From contig CANUEZ040000180.1 of the NCBI GenBank assembly GCA_948099385.1, positions 3,817,501 through 3,881,500 on the forward strand: DNA of 64,000 bases, given 5' to 3'. How positions within the stretch are numbered: the first letter of the stretch is position 1; every line of letters begins with the position of its first letter. Source of the DNA: Fasciola hepatica. Lineage: Eukaryota > Platyhelminthes > Trematoda > Plagiorchiida > Fasciolidae. This document shows positions 1-13,700 of this stretch, piece by piece. The notes beneath the pieces were generated by a model. That model had not been told where the DNA came from. It made no database searches and saw nothing but the letters and a program-made list of their open reading frames with translations. The position numbers were made by a program, and so were the translations under genes.

Positions 1-2
1 GG

Positions 3-420
3 TGTGTTGTTCGTGACTGAACTGGTGACCCTCAAATGGGTCGCGGCTTAGCGTGAATGGTCGATACAGCAAACCGTCAAGGACTGAAACAGCTGTCGCT
101 TTCGTCCGAATTGAACAGTCCCGCATGATGCACGGAAAATTGGTCATCTCCCTCATACACCAACACACCCTTTTTGATGTTTAATCATGCTGTGTGTGTG
201 TGTTGGTTATCCGATTCCGCTTTGTATCGATTATTCTTGCCTAACGCGACACGAATGTATGCTAGCTCATGTATGCAACCTTGCTCACTGACATCTTCGT
301 AAATTGCACTTGCTTACTTGCCTGTCACTTGGTTGCCGGCCTTAGCCGGGTTTTGTGTTTATACTTATACAAATAAATGCAGTGCCAACATCACGTGTTC
401 TACTACTAACTACGAACACA
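3..420 (+). mobile_element. Probable long terminal repeat (solo LTR or 3' LTR) of an LTR retrotransposon
   Basis: The block opens at position 3 with TGTGTTGTTCGTGA and closes at 411-420 with TACGAACACA, whose reverse complement TGTGTTCGTA matches the start apart from a three-base insertion and one extra base. TG..CA-type ends with a short terminal inverted repeat are the hallmark of retroviral-type LTRs. Inside are a short (TG)n run (191-203) and, near the end, AATAAA at about 372, fitting an R-region polyadenylation signal. No gag or pol frame follows to the right, so this is either a solo LTR or the 3' LTR of an element lying off the left edge; the target-site duplication cannot be checked because only two bases precede it. 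Confidence 0.5.
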
Positions 421-3400
421 AAACCGCCTATTATCCTCCTCTTGTTCTTTACAGCCAAGTAAATACATCATGAATATTGGTAATAATTAACCGATGTTTG
501 CATAAAAATGAGCTCCTTTGTTTTACACATGCGATGGTTGAGTCAGCGGTGAATTTCAATCTCTTTCAGTAATTTTGAATTCAAAACTTACGAACGTAAA
601 TAGTATAGAAAACACTTGCATGTTCTGTATGAAACTAGAAAAGCAGCACAGTTGCTATAAACTAGACTGGGGAAGAACAGAGCCGAAAATTATTTTATCT
701 TTGGCACACTGGGATGCTGAAGAACATTGTTCTCTCATTGTATATCTACAGCGATAATCTCCTGCTTTTGCATGTATAGGACGAAAGGGTGCGATTTTGT
801 AGAAAGACAGTGACTATCATTCCAAAAGTTCTGTATTTTTTTCGATTAGACAAGGTAATACAAATATGATAACGCTCAGGATTTCAATAAATGTGCATTT
901 GGTTTGCGAAATGGGGTATCCGGTCGCACCCCTCCCACCAATCCTATTTTATCCGAATGATATCCATACTTTATACAAACATTTCTTTCTAATACCTGAC
1001 ACATGGCTTTGGCGGCTCGCTCTTCAGAAACAGCAGCTCCCAGAACTTACCGGAAGAGAGTGTCCTACCAGCATTCCTACCAACCAAGTCAACAGACGTT
1101 TTTTCAACACAATTGTCCATGAGTGGTGGAATGCAGTGGTAATGACAGAAATGGCGAGGAACATCAACGGAAGAAGCACCATTTTCACAAACGGTAGCAG
1201 AGAACACAACAATTTAAAGCCAAAAAAATGAACCCATTTACCCAACTGAGAGCAGTAGAAGCATCCATAATGGAGCGTGACACAAAAGACCGACAAGAAC
1301 CAGCAGAAGATTGTCAGATGCAGTAAGCAGAGACCTTCTTACACCTACTGTTCAACCAAAAGCAACTCCGTGATCCCAAAGTAGTAAATTTCTGACTATC
1401 GTTCAACCAACGATACACGAACTTCAATCCAAAACAGGATCAAAATGAACACCAAGTGAGTTGGAATCACGTATTACACGTCATCTGAAATGAAAAATAG
1501 CATCAAAAATGTAACAGACCACACATTCGTACTTGATCGTAGTCCTTTTCAGGAAGACGGCAAACGGAACAACTACAAGGAGCACAATGGCTCGGTTAAG
1601 CTTTTCCGATCAAGTGAAAAATAATTTCAAAGAGTTAATGGTGAATTGATACAGATGAACAAAACTGGAGCAAGAAGGAGACAGAACATGAGAACACCAC
1701 TCAAGGACAAATATGCTAGCAAACAACTGAAAATGCAATCGCCAAAATATTTCGGCGGGTCATCCACCGTAACAGGAGCCATCCATCCAGCTTTGTGATT
1801 CCCTCAATTCCCTAGCGGTTGAATTAAAATGTGATCCCATTGCAAGAGCAAATGACTGAATACCAGCCCTTTGCACAGCCAAAGTATTTACTTTCTTGCC
1901 GGCAATCTATTCACGGATAACGTTTGCCTGTTCAGAAAATAATGGTTGCCGACGTGATGCACAGTTGTTCGTCTCGGCAGTTCTTCTTTGCACTTGTTGA
2001 CCCACATTACCAGGCCCTGCTCTCTATTTTCAGACCATTCAGGAACCGTTTATTCCTCCTCCCAGAAAGCTGTAAGATTCGAGCCCCGCGAGACTTCAAC
2101 GGTCTGTTTATTCTAATTAATTAAATAACTCTTTTGCACTCATTTTTATTTGAATTGATTTTTCTAACTAAATGTGATCCTGGTTTTCATTGCATCTAGC
2201 TAGCATTGATCCACTGGAATCAAAAAGCCTCACTCAAGCTGGTTAAGCCAAGGACAGACCGGATAGATAAAAGCTCTATCTGAGCACACCTAGTCTACCT
2301 CGGACTTCAGGTGGACTTAGCGGAGGGGACTGTGGTTGTTTCAGCGGAGGTGTAGAGATCCGTACAGCTTTGAAGAGAACTGTTATTTTGACCACGCAAA
2401 TGCAGAGAAATGATATACTGGTGTATTGAGAAAACCAACGTTTTCTGCTTATTGGTTCGTATGCGTCAATGTTTATAAATAAACATCAGAGAAGCACACA
2501 ACCCGGTGTTTTGCTTTCCTCTTGCTTTTAGACTAATTTATCAGGGACACCAAGGCGGGTTTACGCGATGAATCAATCTGTCATTCCAAAATGCTTCTTT
2601 GGTGCAATATCGAGAAGGGGAACCACAGTAACCGTTGACGAGTTAAATTTTATAAGGGTTATATGACAGATACCGAACAAAGATGTTCTTCGGAAGACTC
2701 TAACAATTATTTCGTGGAAGCCATGTGCAGGCATGTGTAGTCAAAACGTATTCATATTTCATTGAGACCACATGTCACATGACACAAATATCGATGCGTT
2801 CCCTCGGAGCGGCACACCACTGAACTGTAGAGCACCGTTCACCATAGATTGATAAGAACAAGATGATGAAGTCAAACACGATCATTGCATACCCATATCG
2901 CGTTGTACTTGAACGATAGCGTAGGCCTTCTGCTGTACATATCCAGTTCATACAGTCACCTGTGAACAGGCGTGCTTGAATATGGCAGAAACTCAATCCA
3001 TCCTCATAATATCTCTGTTTTACAGGGTAGGACAGCTCTTCTGGTTATTTGTTTGGTTAGAATCACCAGGTAATTTCCCGGTCATGATTTGTAGTTTTTA
3101 AATGAAACTTTGATTTCAATTGGGCGTGAAAAATTAATAGAGTTTGAGTTGTAGGGACAAGTGGGTACAATGTTTTATTCTATAATTTCACTTGTGATAT
3201 CTTATATTATTTAGAGGTGATTCATAGAATATTGATTCGTAAATGAGCGCACGGACTTTCCCATAAAATGGACAATGAATATTTTTGCTTAATCATGGAA
3301 GAATGTCGAATACACTTCGTATTACCATCAAGTGTAATATTATTGCAATGCAAGCCGCCATTCCGGATATTCGTTTGCTGCTTGTTTTGTTCAGTATTTG

Positions 3401-6400
3401 TCTTTATACTCCATGAAAAGAGGCTCTTTCGTGTGATTTATGTAAACAGACGTTCTGTTTTACGTAACCAAAGCTACTTGTTACATTGGCCGAGGATTCG
3501 AACGTGTTATTTTATGGAGAAAACAATTTCGTAAACCCGGAATACCATGTTCCAGAATGGGGACCTGGAGTATTTGATGATGTCTATTGAATCGAGCCTC
3601 CGAATATTGGACAGGCGAAATACACTTCGGGTACTTCCTGTGTGACTCAATTTGACTGTCCTTATTCAAGTGGTGTGATCATCATTTTGAGTTTTAATAT
3701 TATTGGCGATCACTGTGATCACAGATCTATCCTGCTGGCATGTGACCAGTGAAAGACTTGGATTGATTGTGAAATTTCAGCATTTTGAAGAGGAAGTGAT
3801 AATCCCAATCTCAGTTAGTAAATAAATGCAGAATAGGCAACATGTCTATTTTCGGATCCTTGGTCCGTTTTGTGTTCACCTGCATTGTTTGTGTTAATTA
3901 AAAAGATATTTCTGTCCTACATTCAAAATGGGCGAATGGTGATCTGATTCTGGATTCCTGTATTCACCTGTTTTGATTATAGTTTATTGACAGATGCTCT
4001 TGTCTTTGTGAGCGATTTCATAATCGATTACGTAACTATGATTTGACCCAACCTCCCGTTATTAGGAATTTCGAAACGACAGTAAAGGTTTCACGTGATA
4101 CAGAAACCCTCACTGATTTCAAATTTCTCGATGATGCCCAGTGGTTGGGTTGCTACCCTCGGCAGCCAACAAACTGGTCTCTAGTGGGTTAAAGTTGGCT
4201 AATTACACCATATTTCACCGATACTGGAGTTAGAGTCACAGAAGCGAAATAGTTGAAAACTAGGTAACCGCAATGATGGAGATTCACAATTATGTGTTCA
4301 CTTGGTGACTATTTTGTGTCAAGTTCTTATTTTTCATTTCCGTGTCTGTGACTACTTCATGTGGTCTTGTGCCTAGGACCACGGCAGATTCAGGGATCTT
4401 GCATGTTATTGCCGGGCATAAAAGCAATGTCTTTCAGGCGGATCGCGATCTTTTTGGACATGGCTACGATTCTTCCTTCAGTCTTATTTTACAGTGTGCA
4501 GAAGACAAAAGCCCAATTTCCTTTTACCGACGGATCCGAATAATTTCAATGAATAATATCACTCGTTTGCCTGCTTTGTACTAGTCTTTTTCTCGACCAA
4601 AGCATTCAGGCATTTTTCTTCCGGTTCAACCTAAGTAACTTTCGAATAGGTTCAAATGGACTGGTACGCACAAAAACAGACGTACTTGATTGACACAGTG
4701 TTGGTACCCGTTCATTATCACCAAGAATGTTTGACTTTCTGTTCATATGCTGCAGAAAGTCGCACATCAGGAACTCCCTCCCCTCCCGAAGAAATCTGGT
4801 AATAGGTCCAAGCATGCTAGGCCCAGTCGTATAGTCCGCGATCAATAAACAACAAAACCATTTAATATTCAGCTCTGTCCGCCAATTGAGCAGCTCTCAT
4901 TAGTTCGACAATAACTAAGTCAAATATCAAAAAATCATACCGGTCGGCATTTCATCAACACAATCAGAAATTCAAGACAGGAATCTGAGTGTACGCCCGA
5001 ATTCAGGTGTATCACATTTTCCCCCTAGATACTACGTTCAACAATCACACAGACACAAATCTGTTGGTGCTTCGTGCTGCTGTCCTCTGATTTTTCACTT
5101 GTATGGCTGAACCGGTGTAGAGGTGAGGTGCACAGGACGTCCTTTGAAATTCGAAAGTAGAATGCGAAGGTTTTAGCATCATTATTTACAAATGATATCC
5201 TCATATTCACCACAAATATCATCGAGTGAACGGTGCCGTACATGACTTTGTCTCACATTTACTAGGCATGCTGCTGAATTGTGCCTAGAAAAACTGTGTT
5301 AATCAAAAGAGCTGGTGAATTACTTGCTCGCCTATCTCGAGTTATGATTCCACATATGCTGCAGGATGTACATTTCCTTTGGAAAAACGTATCAAGTGTT
5401 ATGAGATATCCGTTTTTCCGAACATCTGCTTGCTGTGACCAAGTTACTGGAACTCACTTGCCAAAAGTTCAGTACACCAACCACGTGTCCTCAGGGCCTT
5501 TTTGACACGACTCAGTGTTTATTTAGGTAAACCGTTATTATTTCGATTGTGTGATGACGCAGTTGGTACATTCGGTAAAAAGTGTTCGGGTTCAGATGAT
5601 TAGAGTATTGAACTGAATAAAGGCCAACCATTTTAATCTAGAAGGATTTTAGTCAGTTATATTAGTTCTTTTTATTATCCTAAAGATTGATATTTGCTCT
5701 GAATGAGTTCGACAAAAGGTGATAGATCGCGTATTTATATTACTCTCCAGGTTGCTGATTACTTAAACACAATGTCCCGAGCTAATGTCATGATTTTAGT
5801 TGCTATCTCACGGCATCACTTAGTGTAAAGTTACCAGTTGTGAAGTTTAGTAAATATCGATGTCCCCACGTGGAATCTAGTGGGAATAATCGAGTGGTGC
5901 ATAAAATCCGGAAGCAGTCCACGACGGAGGACGAGATTGTCTGAGGATACGCTACTATTTGATAAATTAAAGTAGGATTGCAAAATGTACAAACCTTGAA
6001 TGGTGACGTGTTGCGGCATGATTGTGTACACGAACAAGGTCAAATCGATGTGATTGTTCGTCTTATGGTAAATAACCACCGGAAAAGTTAGCAAGGTCTG
6101 TCAAACAGCCCATGGTAGCGTCCAAATTGTACACGACAGCGTTGGCTAAATTCAAAATGCGAACGAACCTGGTCAAAACGGGATATGTTCGGGATTAGTA
6201 TATGATGCACGTGAGTACAACAGAAATGACAGTGATAGGACGCAAAAGGAGTGCTGTATTACACTAAACTATTCGAAGTGAGAACAAAATTTGGGCTCCT
6301 CAAAATCGTATTACTTTCTAATGTTGTGGCACTAAACGATGAACGAAAACAAGCGGAAGTTGTAATCTGCATCATCCGTAGAGGTAGTACAGCAAAGTTG

Positions 6401-7579
6401 GAATACTTTAGAGATTATTCAGCATGCCCAAAAAAACAATAATACCTCGCAAAATTTATCATTTCTGGTAACAACCAGTTTTTTTATGTGTATAATTCTC
6501 AACGCGCTTGTACTTATTAACCCTCACACTGATTGCCCGAGAAAACGTAGGAATGCATTTCGTCTATTCAAATAAATGTAGGCGGTTCTGTGACCCTGTT
6601 ACTCCATATCTCCATGGTAGCATTACCAAGTACTAAGGAGATTTAGCTGGTGAAATATTTCTGCTCTTTAACACAGCATTATGTGGACAGTGAAACAAAA
6701 TCGACCACGAATTTTCCTACATCGCAAGCACACGTTCGTGTGCTGCGTCAAAATTTTCCGACTGTGAACCCGGATACTGTGTCAGTTCAGTAAAATTACA
6801 CGAAAGCTTAGTTTCCAAACCACCTAGTTTTTTTAACCACAAGCGAGATTCGCATCATTTCAAATAGATTTTTTACCTTCTCCATTAAATGTGTTGTTTC
6901 TATTGTGTTGAGAGCATTCATGATTGAACAAGCATTCGGAGATCCTGTGCGAATTCATATGATACAATGGAGTGCAGGGTCACTAACGAATAACTCGTTT
7001 AAATACGTTCATTCTGTTTTATTGTTCTGATGACCTTCATTTTATAATTTGAATTGATACGATAATTCAGGAAAGCCGTGGCGGTCAATTTGGTAAGTGA
7101 CTGGCGATGGCCCGGATATTGAAACCTAGGACGAAAGGGTTGAAAGCCCGACACAGTAATCACCCAATTTCCGGTAAAAGTTTATGTTTAACCTGATCAC
7201 AGGTGATTGAACGAAACAGATTAGAGATCGTGTCCTCACTCTGATAATACACACATTACCGTTGCCTTCAGTAAGCGAGGTCCAAAGTAGGACTGGCAGT
7301 TCTCCTAGAAATAGACTACTCCAGATTATTATCATAGTTCATTGTATTTAACTATCAAACAGCTCAAGAATGCTTTCCCACCCCGAAAAACTTGGCATTT
7401 TGTCCTCAACGTTCATTGGTTAGTTGTTCATGCGAACGGCCGATCTCGTTGGTGTAAAGGTGCATCCAATCAGTTGACCGCTGTAACTGCACAAATTGAA
7501 GCCACAGAAGATATGAATGGGAAAGTGTTCTGAGCTGAAATTAGATTCTGAACGAACCACAAAAGCATAAGAGGTCATC
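421..7579. other. Gene-poor stretch, no supported gene
   Basis: Both strands contain only short frames without a start, splice sites and recognisable motif together. One weak exon candidate lies at 570-757 and is listed separately. A reverse-strand B-box-like sequence occurs near 2065 and another near 3490, but neither has a convincing A-box or cloverleaf. Nothing else is supportable. Confidence 0.5.
570..757 (+). CDS. Weak candidate 3' exon, cysteine-containing, unknown
   Basis: A good acceptor (AATCTCTTTCAG) ends at 569. Reading on in the frame that needs one base from an upstream exon gives an open frame of about 61 residues ending at the TAA at 755-757. It contains a CMFC pair, a further SCYK cysteine and a late HCSL cysteine, spacing that could suit a small disulfide-rich extracellular domain. 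No start codon, signal peptide or upstream exon was found, and no family was recognised. It may be chance. Confidence 0.15.
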
Positions 7580-8989
7580 ATGAAATTTCTTTTCTTCCTG
7601 TTATTCACATTGATATGCAACAACAAATGGAGTGCACAGGCTATTGACTGTCCACTGAACTTTGATAACCTGGCCGATGATATTTGCACGATTATTCAAG
7701 AGGGAACATATGACTTTTGTTCAGCAAATGATGCCTGTCATCAGGTGGGACTCAATCATAATTTACGTGTTAATCTGATCGGGATGAATGTGACCAAAAT
7801 TATCTCGCAGTTGAAAAAATCCGGTTCCATATACACCAGCCTTAATAAATTGCTTCGTCCTGATGAAGGTACCCGAGCTGGTTGGCGTGTTGGTGTACCA
7901 GGTCAAGCGAATTTCAAAACACAAGGAGATGAAATGGATTTGTGGTATTATAATCAGCCAGAAGACAAGAGGGATGTAGTTACTGCCGTAATAGATGGCA
8001 AACTGCACGATGTGGCAGTGGGAGGGTTGTACTATTCGGCGTTGTGTGAGTGGGCCGGACGTGGGAGCAGTTTCCTGATTGGTTCAGGAACAAAGATGTT
8101 TAATGCCGAATTCCCGGAATCAATGAATGATTTATTTTTCACCGAAAGGCAAATTATCGGATGCCTCGAGAAAACGTCCGCGGGCACACTGATTGAATGT
8201 GCAAAAATGTACGTGTTCTGCATTTTTATATTGTGATTGCTACAAAACGCTTCGTAGTTGCTCATGAGTGAATTAGAGGAACTGGTTCCCTCTCGGTATA
8301 AAGATACATTTTTTGTTTTGTATAATTTGGGATTTTTCAAATGTTCAGTAAACTATCTTTATCAGTGAAATATTGATGTTCAGAAATGTTATTCCCAGAA
8401 AAGTCAAGAAAGCAGTTAGCAGTTGGTCGAACAAACGGGAATACCAAATTCATTGGTTTGCAGATAGCATTACAAGTGATCAAGTTTGGTGATTTCTGGT
8501 TTCAGTGATATCCTAAATTTCCTAGAGTGATGAGACGGACTCAGGGATCTTTTGCACTGTTAAATATTTTCCAGCAAATGAGAAGCATCTAACTCCTATT
8601 GCTTGCATTCTTCCTGTAAACATCCTTTGAAAGAATCAATCGTTTTCGTTCGGAATACCTAGAAACGATCCCTCATCAAAACCTTATATATCATTGTGAA
8701 CTGCGGAATGGTTATTCTCGTTCCCCAGTATTTGTCACAGCATGATTCAGCTAGTCAGTCTTCCATACTTATCAATGATATTCAGGAAATGTATGCAATC
8801 TATGCACTTTCGAAATACATTTTTCACTCCATCCACAGTTGTAAACTGGAATATCGTTGTCGGTCGTTTAATTTCAATGCCAAGATGAGTAAATGCTACA
8901 TGGCACTCTACGTCGATTCGTTGCTATCACTGGGAGACAAAGCCCAATCAGAATCGGACTGGGTGCGATATGCAAGACCAAACTGGTGA
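7580..8989 (+). CDS. Secreted protein with C-type-lectin-like region and PAN/apple-like module (two exons: 7580-8208, 8839-8989)
   Basis: Exon 1 starts at ATG 7580 and ends in AAAAT|GTACGT (donor 8209). Exon 2 starts after CACTCCATCCACAG (acceptor ends 8838) and stops at TGA 8987-8989. Phase 2 meets phase 2, giving 259 residues. Residues 1-21 are a signal peptide (hydrophobic FLFFLLFTLIC, likely cleavage after SAQA). Residues 24-160 resemble a C-type lectin-like fold: paired cysteines at 47 and 53, a NQPED stretch (about 125-129) where EPN/QPD ligand motifs sit, a GKLHD stretch (140-144) and the closing ALCEW (C156). The usual second internal disulfide is absent. Residues 206-237 are PAN-like: ECAKIC, then CRSFNFN and KCYM; the splice junction falls inside this module. 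It ends in RPNW. A secreted or surface-binding role is inferred. The boundaries are strengthened by the paralogue at 36.7-39.6 kb, which keeps the same splice positions. The ligand is unknown. Confidence 0.72.
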
Positions 8990-10470
8990 ATCTCAAGCAG
9001 GTCATGTCCGAGTACGGAAAGACGTTACGACAAAATACAAGCAAATGAAACACTTGTCAACATCACAGTTATGATTTTTGTCCCCTAGTCATTGTTTTTA
9101 AATGAATGAATCATGAAGACAAGTACCGCTTGTTCATCTGAATTCTTCTTGGTTGTTGAACACTTGAGATGTATGATCCAACGGCTTTTTACCTCTTACT
9201 GAAATGTTGTATTCAAATTGTGAAAGATACAAATATCGAAATCGAAATAATTGGTTCACACATTTTGCTGCGTCTTCTAAAGCTGCACACTCCAGTCACA
9301 GCGATTGCGTGTGAAACCAAGGGAAACGAACGTCAAGAGACAAAACTATGAACAAATCCTAACGATATGGAAGGAAAAACGGGGAGATTAGTTGGAATGT
9401 TTTGAAGCCGAATATTGGTTTTGCCCCTTGGTGAATGCATCTAAGGGGAAAGTTCAGACACTTGTTAATTATTCGACCAATATCCCCACTGCTCAAGGGC
9501 AATATTACAAAAACCTGAATTTTTGGTACACCGGCCACCATTTTGTCTGCACTTTTGGTCTGGATTATTTGCCGAATAACGGGATCAGTAGGCCATTTGC
9601 ATGCAGTATCTTCTGTATGACTGTTTTCTCGTCGTCTGGTGCATCTTTCATGCAGATTTAGTCAACTTCGCGCCTCATAGGAACGAAACTCGTGAAGTTC
9701 AAGTACTGACGACGTACTTTTATCGGAAAATAGATCTGCCAGTTGATCCATCTAATTGACGAGTGATTTCAAACTACAAAAATAAGTTGGAGTTTCTTCT
9801 TTCATTTGACATGTCAGTTTATTTTTTGGATGAATCTCATTAGATTATTGAACAGTCGCAGCTTGTCCTTATTGGTGTCACCGATCGCAAATATGTCATT
9901 ACCGTAGCAACGGCCAGTTCCAATGGAGGGTTTTTATTCTTTAAATGTTTCAATAAATCAGGAAAATTGTATCAAATTGGGCACTACTTTAACGGCACAA
10001 CAGTGGTTATTCTTATCAACATGAAAAGACAGCAAAACAGCGAATGCGTCCATGGTTATGTAGTATTGCTTCCGATCGAGATAAAACAACTCGTCCAGAT
10101 TCAAAGGCCTAGCCTACTCTGGCGGTTGATATGTGTTCAAAATAAGACTAAGATAATGAAAAATTTTTTATTTGACAGAACCAAATATCTTTTGGCCCAG
10201 GATTAAAACGTGAAAATCCGGTTGCTCTGCACTTGAGTTTTCAGCCAAAATCAAAAACACCCAAAGAGTGGGTAAGGCTGATTTTATTTGAGGTCCAGTT
10301 CCAATAAATTGGAGACTGGAACAAAAGATACAATTTGGATGACATTCTCATAGAGTTTATTTCGGGAGTATTTCAGTAGTGAGAAAATTATTGTTCTTCA
10401 AATTACTGAGTTTCTAATGTATTTTGAAATCTATCATCACACAGTAAGAGTCGTTTGTCCAAATTTTCAA
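8990..10470. other. Downstream intergenic stretch, no supported gene
   Basis: A frame of about 89 residues at 9392-9661 has no start context or domain and no paired splice sites. No strong polyadenylation signal was found close behind the stop at 8989. Nothing else is recognised here. Confidence 0.45.
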
Positions 10471-10502
10471 ATATATATATATACATATATATATATATAT
10501 TA
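10471..10502. repeat. (AT)n microsatellite
   Basis: An uninterrupted AT dinucleotide run with a single C substitution in the middle. Simple-sequence DNA with no coding potential. Confidence 0.9.
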
Positions 10503-10614
10503 ATTTAATTTAGTAAGGGATCGAATTTTACACAATATGAATCACCCGGCCACTCACGAATGGAGACAATAGAAGCATTATATTTCTGTTCCATCCTCCA
10601 GGGAAATAATCACT

Positions 10615-10700
10615 TGGATTGATTCCCAACCGAGCCCCTGCTGGAACTCAAACCCGGGGTGAACGATTTCGAGTCGAGTACCTCTATCTACTCATAGTTT
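10615..10700 (-). repeat. tRNA-derived SINE-like unit
   Basis: On the minus strand the segment reads like a decayed tRNA. A D-arm-like hairpin (GAG/CTC, around TAGATAGAGGTA) is followed by an anticodon-like arm (CGA-loop-TCG) and then GGTTTGAGTTCC, a close match to the pol III B box GGTTCRANTCC, at 10643-10654. The acceptor stem is not well paired, so this is not a functional tRNA gene. The tRNA-like head of a SINE is the best reading; the body and tail cannot be delimited without other copies. Confidence 0.4.
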
Positions 10701-10702
10701 TG

Positions 10703-13700
10703 TAGAATAATTATCTGACATTTTCCAGTGTGCTACTGGAGGTCGAATATATTAGCAGAGATCACTCGTCGTTCCACAGCAGTTGCAGACCCCGTGATAT
10801 CAAATAAATATATTAGAACAGCAGTGGGTATGGGTCGTAATACGGAGAACAAGAACAATCATGTGACCTCCTGTAAACACAAACGTTCACAATTTTATTG
10901 TCATGCGTTCAGTCATACCAAAACTGTTGTCTGTATTGCACACTTTGTACGGGTTAAGTGAAACTGTTCTGGACATAAACAGTGCAGTATAGTGATTCTG
11001 ACATCTTTTCAAACCGTTTTTTCAACTTCCATTAACCATGGCCAGTAGAACCATTCTAAATTGAACTAGTCTATGCCAGTCACCTCATTTGCAACTAAAA
11101 TTAATGATCCCAAGCAGCAGTTTTTATCAGTCACAGTTAGAGGAATTCATCTGGCATTGCTAAAAGTCGTTCCGCCATCTTCGAGTCTACAATTTTTGCT
11201 GTATTTCAGGGCATCGAACCGAAATACCTTCGTTGCTCAGCCATGTTTTATACCTTCTCACACGTGTTGTAATATGGTCAGCCAGTATGCAAAAGAGATA
11301 AGGATCTAATGAATAACCCTATAACTGTTTAATTCATGTACATTTTCAAATATTAACTCATTCAAACTCCGTTCTGTTGCCGCTGTGTAAGAAATCGCTC
11401 CTTAGTTCTAAGGTGTTCATGCTAGGTTCCTTATAAATTTTCATCTACCCAGTAATCCATCCTTATATGTTTGCAAACTTTTGCTCTAAACATCCCCACG
11501 TTAACCTCACGCTGTTTATTATAAGTGCGTACCTTGAAAAACATATAACATTCTTCGTCGCTCAAAATCCAACACGTTGTTTCCTTCTACTGGACCTTCC
11601 AATTCTGTGCTGCTCATACCCGATTTTTTCAATATCTGTGAATGACTTGAGTAAAGGCAACATTAGACACCGACAACTTTTCCTGTTGATAAACCACTGA
11701 AATTGAAGTTGGTCGCTACGGACTGAGATGATAAGCTGAGATGAAGGGTAACAAGGAAAGCATCATAAAATCATACCTTCAAGTGAAGCCGCTTGAGATT
11801 CAAGTGAATGATACACAGCTTCAATAGAACCCACCTTTCACGCGTTCTTCAGGCACAAACAGGTTGCTCGTTTTGTTTCGGTCAGTGGTCGGCTGCTCAT
11901 ACAATCTCTTTCGTTCTCTCCCTCTCTTTATTCAAAATATTTGCCAACAGGCATGACATGGATTCCCGGCAATAAGCACAGCAGTGTATGCAACAGTATG
12001 TAAATGGATATGTGTTCCCACTGGTTGTTTCAAACACATTTGTGACAGCACCACATGCGATTATTATGATCGAAGCTCCAGTGGTACGATATTTTGGCGC
12101 AACTCGATTACTGAGTCGACTGCATGTTTGACGTTCGAGAGACTCGGGACAGATTGAGGCAACTTTAGATTATTTATTGTGTCAGATCAATGCAACAATC
12201 AATATTTAGGTGCATATGGCTAAATTAAACTCAGGATACTTCTGGAATTGCAATTAGTTTGTTTTTGAGGTAAATAAAGGTTATTTTCGGTAACACCAGT
12301 TCGTAAAATATTAGGTTTTGTCAATAAAATAAGAGTTCCATCGAACAGATATCGAGATATGTCTATTGAAAGCGCCTGAAGAAAGGCATGATTTACATTT
12401 GGAAGCTGAAAACTCAGTGTAAAGGAGTTGATGCAGTGACGTGGATGGAAGAAGAGAATACGGTTGGGAACCCTTTTCAGTGACTAACCAATTACGATCT
12501 CGCGAAGGTTATTTACTAAGTGGAAACAATGCCCAGGGAAATTCCGTGTTTGCGGCAAATGGATTAAAGTCGGAGTAGAACACAAACAAGTCTATCACAT
12601 CTATTGGCAGGTACCTACTAGAAGGTCGGGATCATTGATATTGATTCCAAAACATTGTGTTACAACTCGACACACCTATTCTGACAGTTCAGTAATGATG
12701 GAAACGTCAACGGTACGACTTGAGTGTAATTTTATGGTCTCTTTTCTGGTATATAGCCTATTAGAGTCACTATCAGATATAGTCCGGCTCCGTTCAGTTC
12801 AATTTCCTCTTGATTTTTGGTGACTTTGTTTTACCAACACTCATTTTTTCCTAAACCAGGTAATGCTGACAGTCAATAATATTTATTTTTCAAAATGTGT
12901 CTAGTATTAGCCAGAATTATCCTTTTTTAATTTTAGTTCCAGTCTTTCAGTCTCGAAGTGCACAACTGGAAATCAGGTCGGCATTATTTTTGCACTTTTC
13001 TTCAAGGGCTGCGGAACACTGGGGCATTCGATTCTGCGGAGAAGCCGAATTACGGTTTTACTGCACAAACTCAAACAGTGGCTGTTATCTTATTTTGATG
13101 CTCACGGTCAGTTTACACAACTTCTTTCCTGACCAATTCAATTTCTGTTTAGTCTCTTGGCCGTCAATCCGTGAGGGACGACGCCGGAGCAGGCGACAAA
13201 TGACCGTAGTAAATCGGATAATGTATCTGTGTATGGCAAGCAATGAAAATGACGTTTTCACGGTAAGTAGCGTAAGATTAATTTGAAGTTCCATCTTCTT
13301 TGGGTTCAATTTGATTGTCTTGAATAAATATGAGGTTCTGTGGTGTTATATTCATCAGCATTTCTAGACAATTGCCTGAAATTAAGTAGAACTGTTTTCT
13401 ACTCATTGATTCAAAAAATTATTGAATTATTGGGAACAAAACGTGACGAAATTCCAAGTGGAAGGTGATTGCGGCTCTAAAGCCACTTATCGATGTTTTT
13501 CCACGAAAGAACAAAATAATTCCCGTTCAAAGTGATTCAATAAGATATGAGCAGAAAAGTTTGCGACTAGGCATGATAAGGAGGCACGAATGAAGGCCGG
13601 TGACTATGGGTTGATTTGGTCTGCAAAAATCCGGTGTGCATGTGCGTAGGTGATGACAAGTGATTTCAATAAAACTATGATCGTTGTACCAGCATTTGAT

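Noticed and set aside
3481..3540. B-box-like CGTTCGAATCC on the minus strand, possible tRNA
   Set aside because: No A-box, D-arm or acceptor pairing around it.
5550..5640. Possible tRNA-like unit (GCAGTTGGTACA and GGGTTCAGAT)
   Set aside because: Spacing and pairing do not make a cloverleaf, and the B-box mismatch is too large.
9392..9661. 89-codon frame downstream of the secreted gene, considered as a third exon
   Set aside because: The gene already ends in a stop conserved in its paralogue (RPNW-stop), and the frame has no suitable acceptor in phase.
12897..13286. 129-codon plus-strand frame after a pyrimidine-rich AG
   Set aside because: No domain, competing open frames over the same bases and no donor; likely chance.
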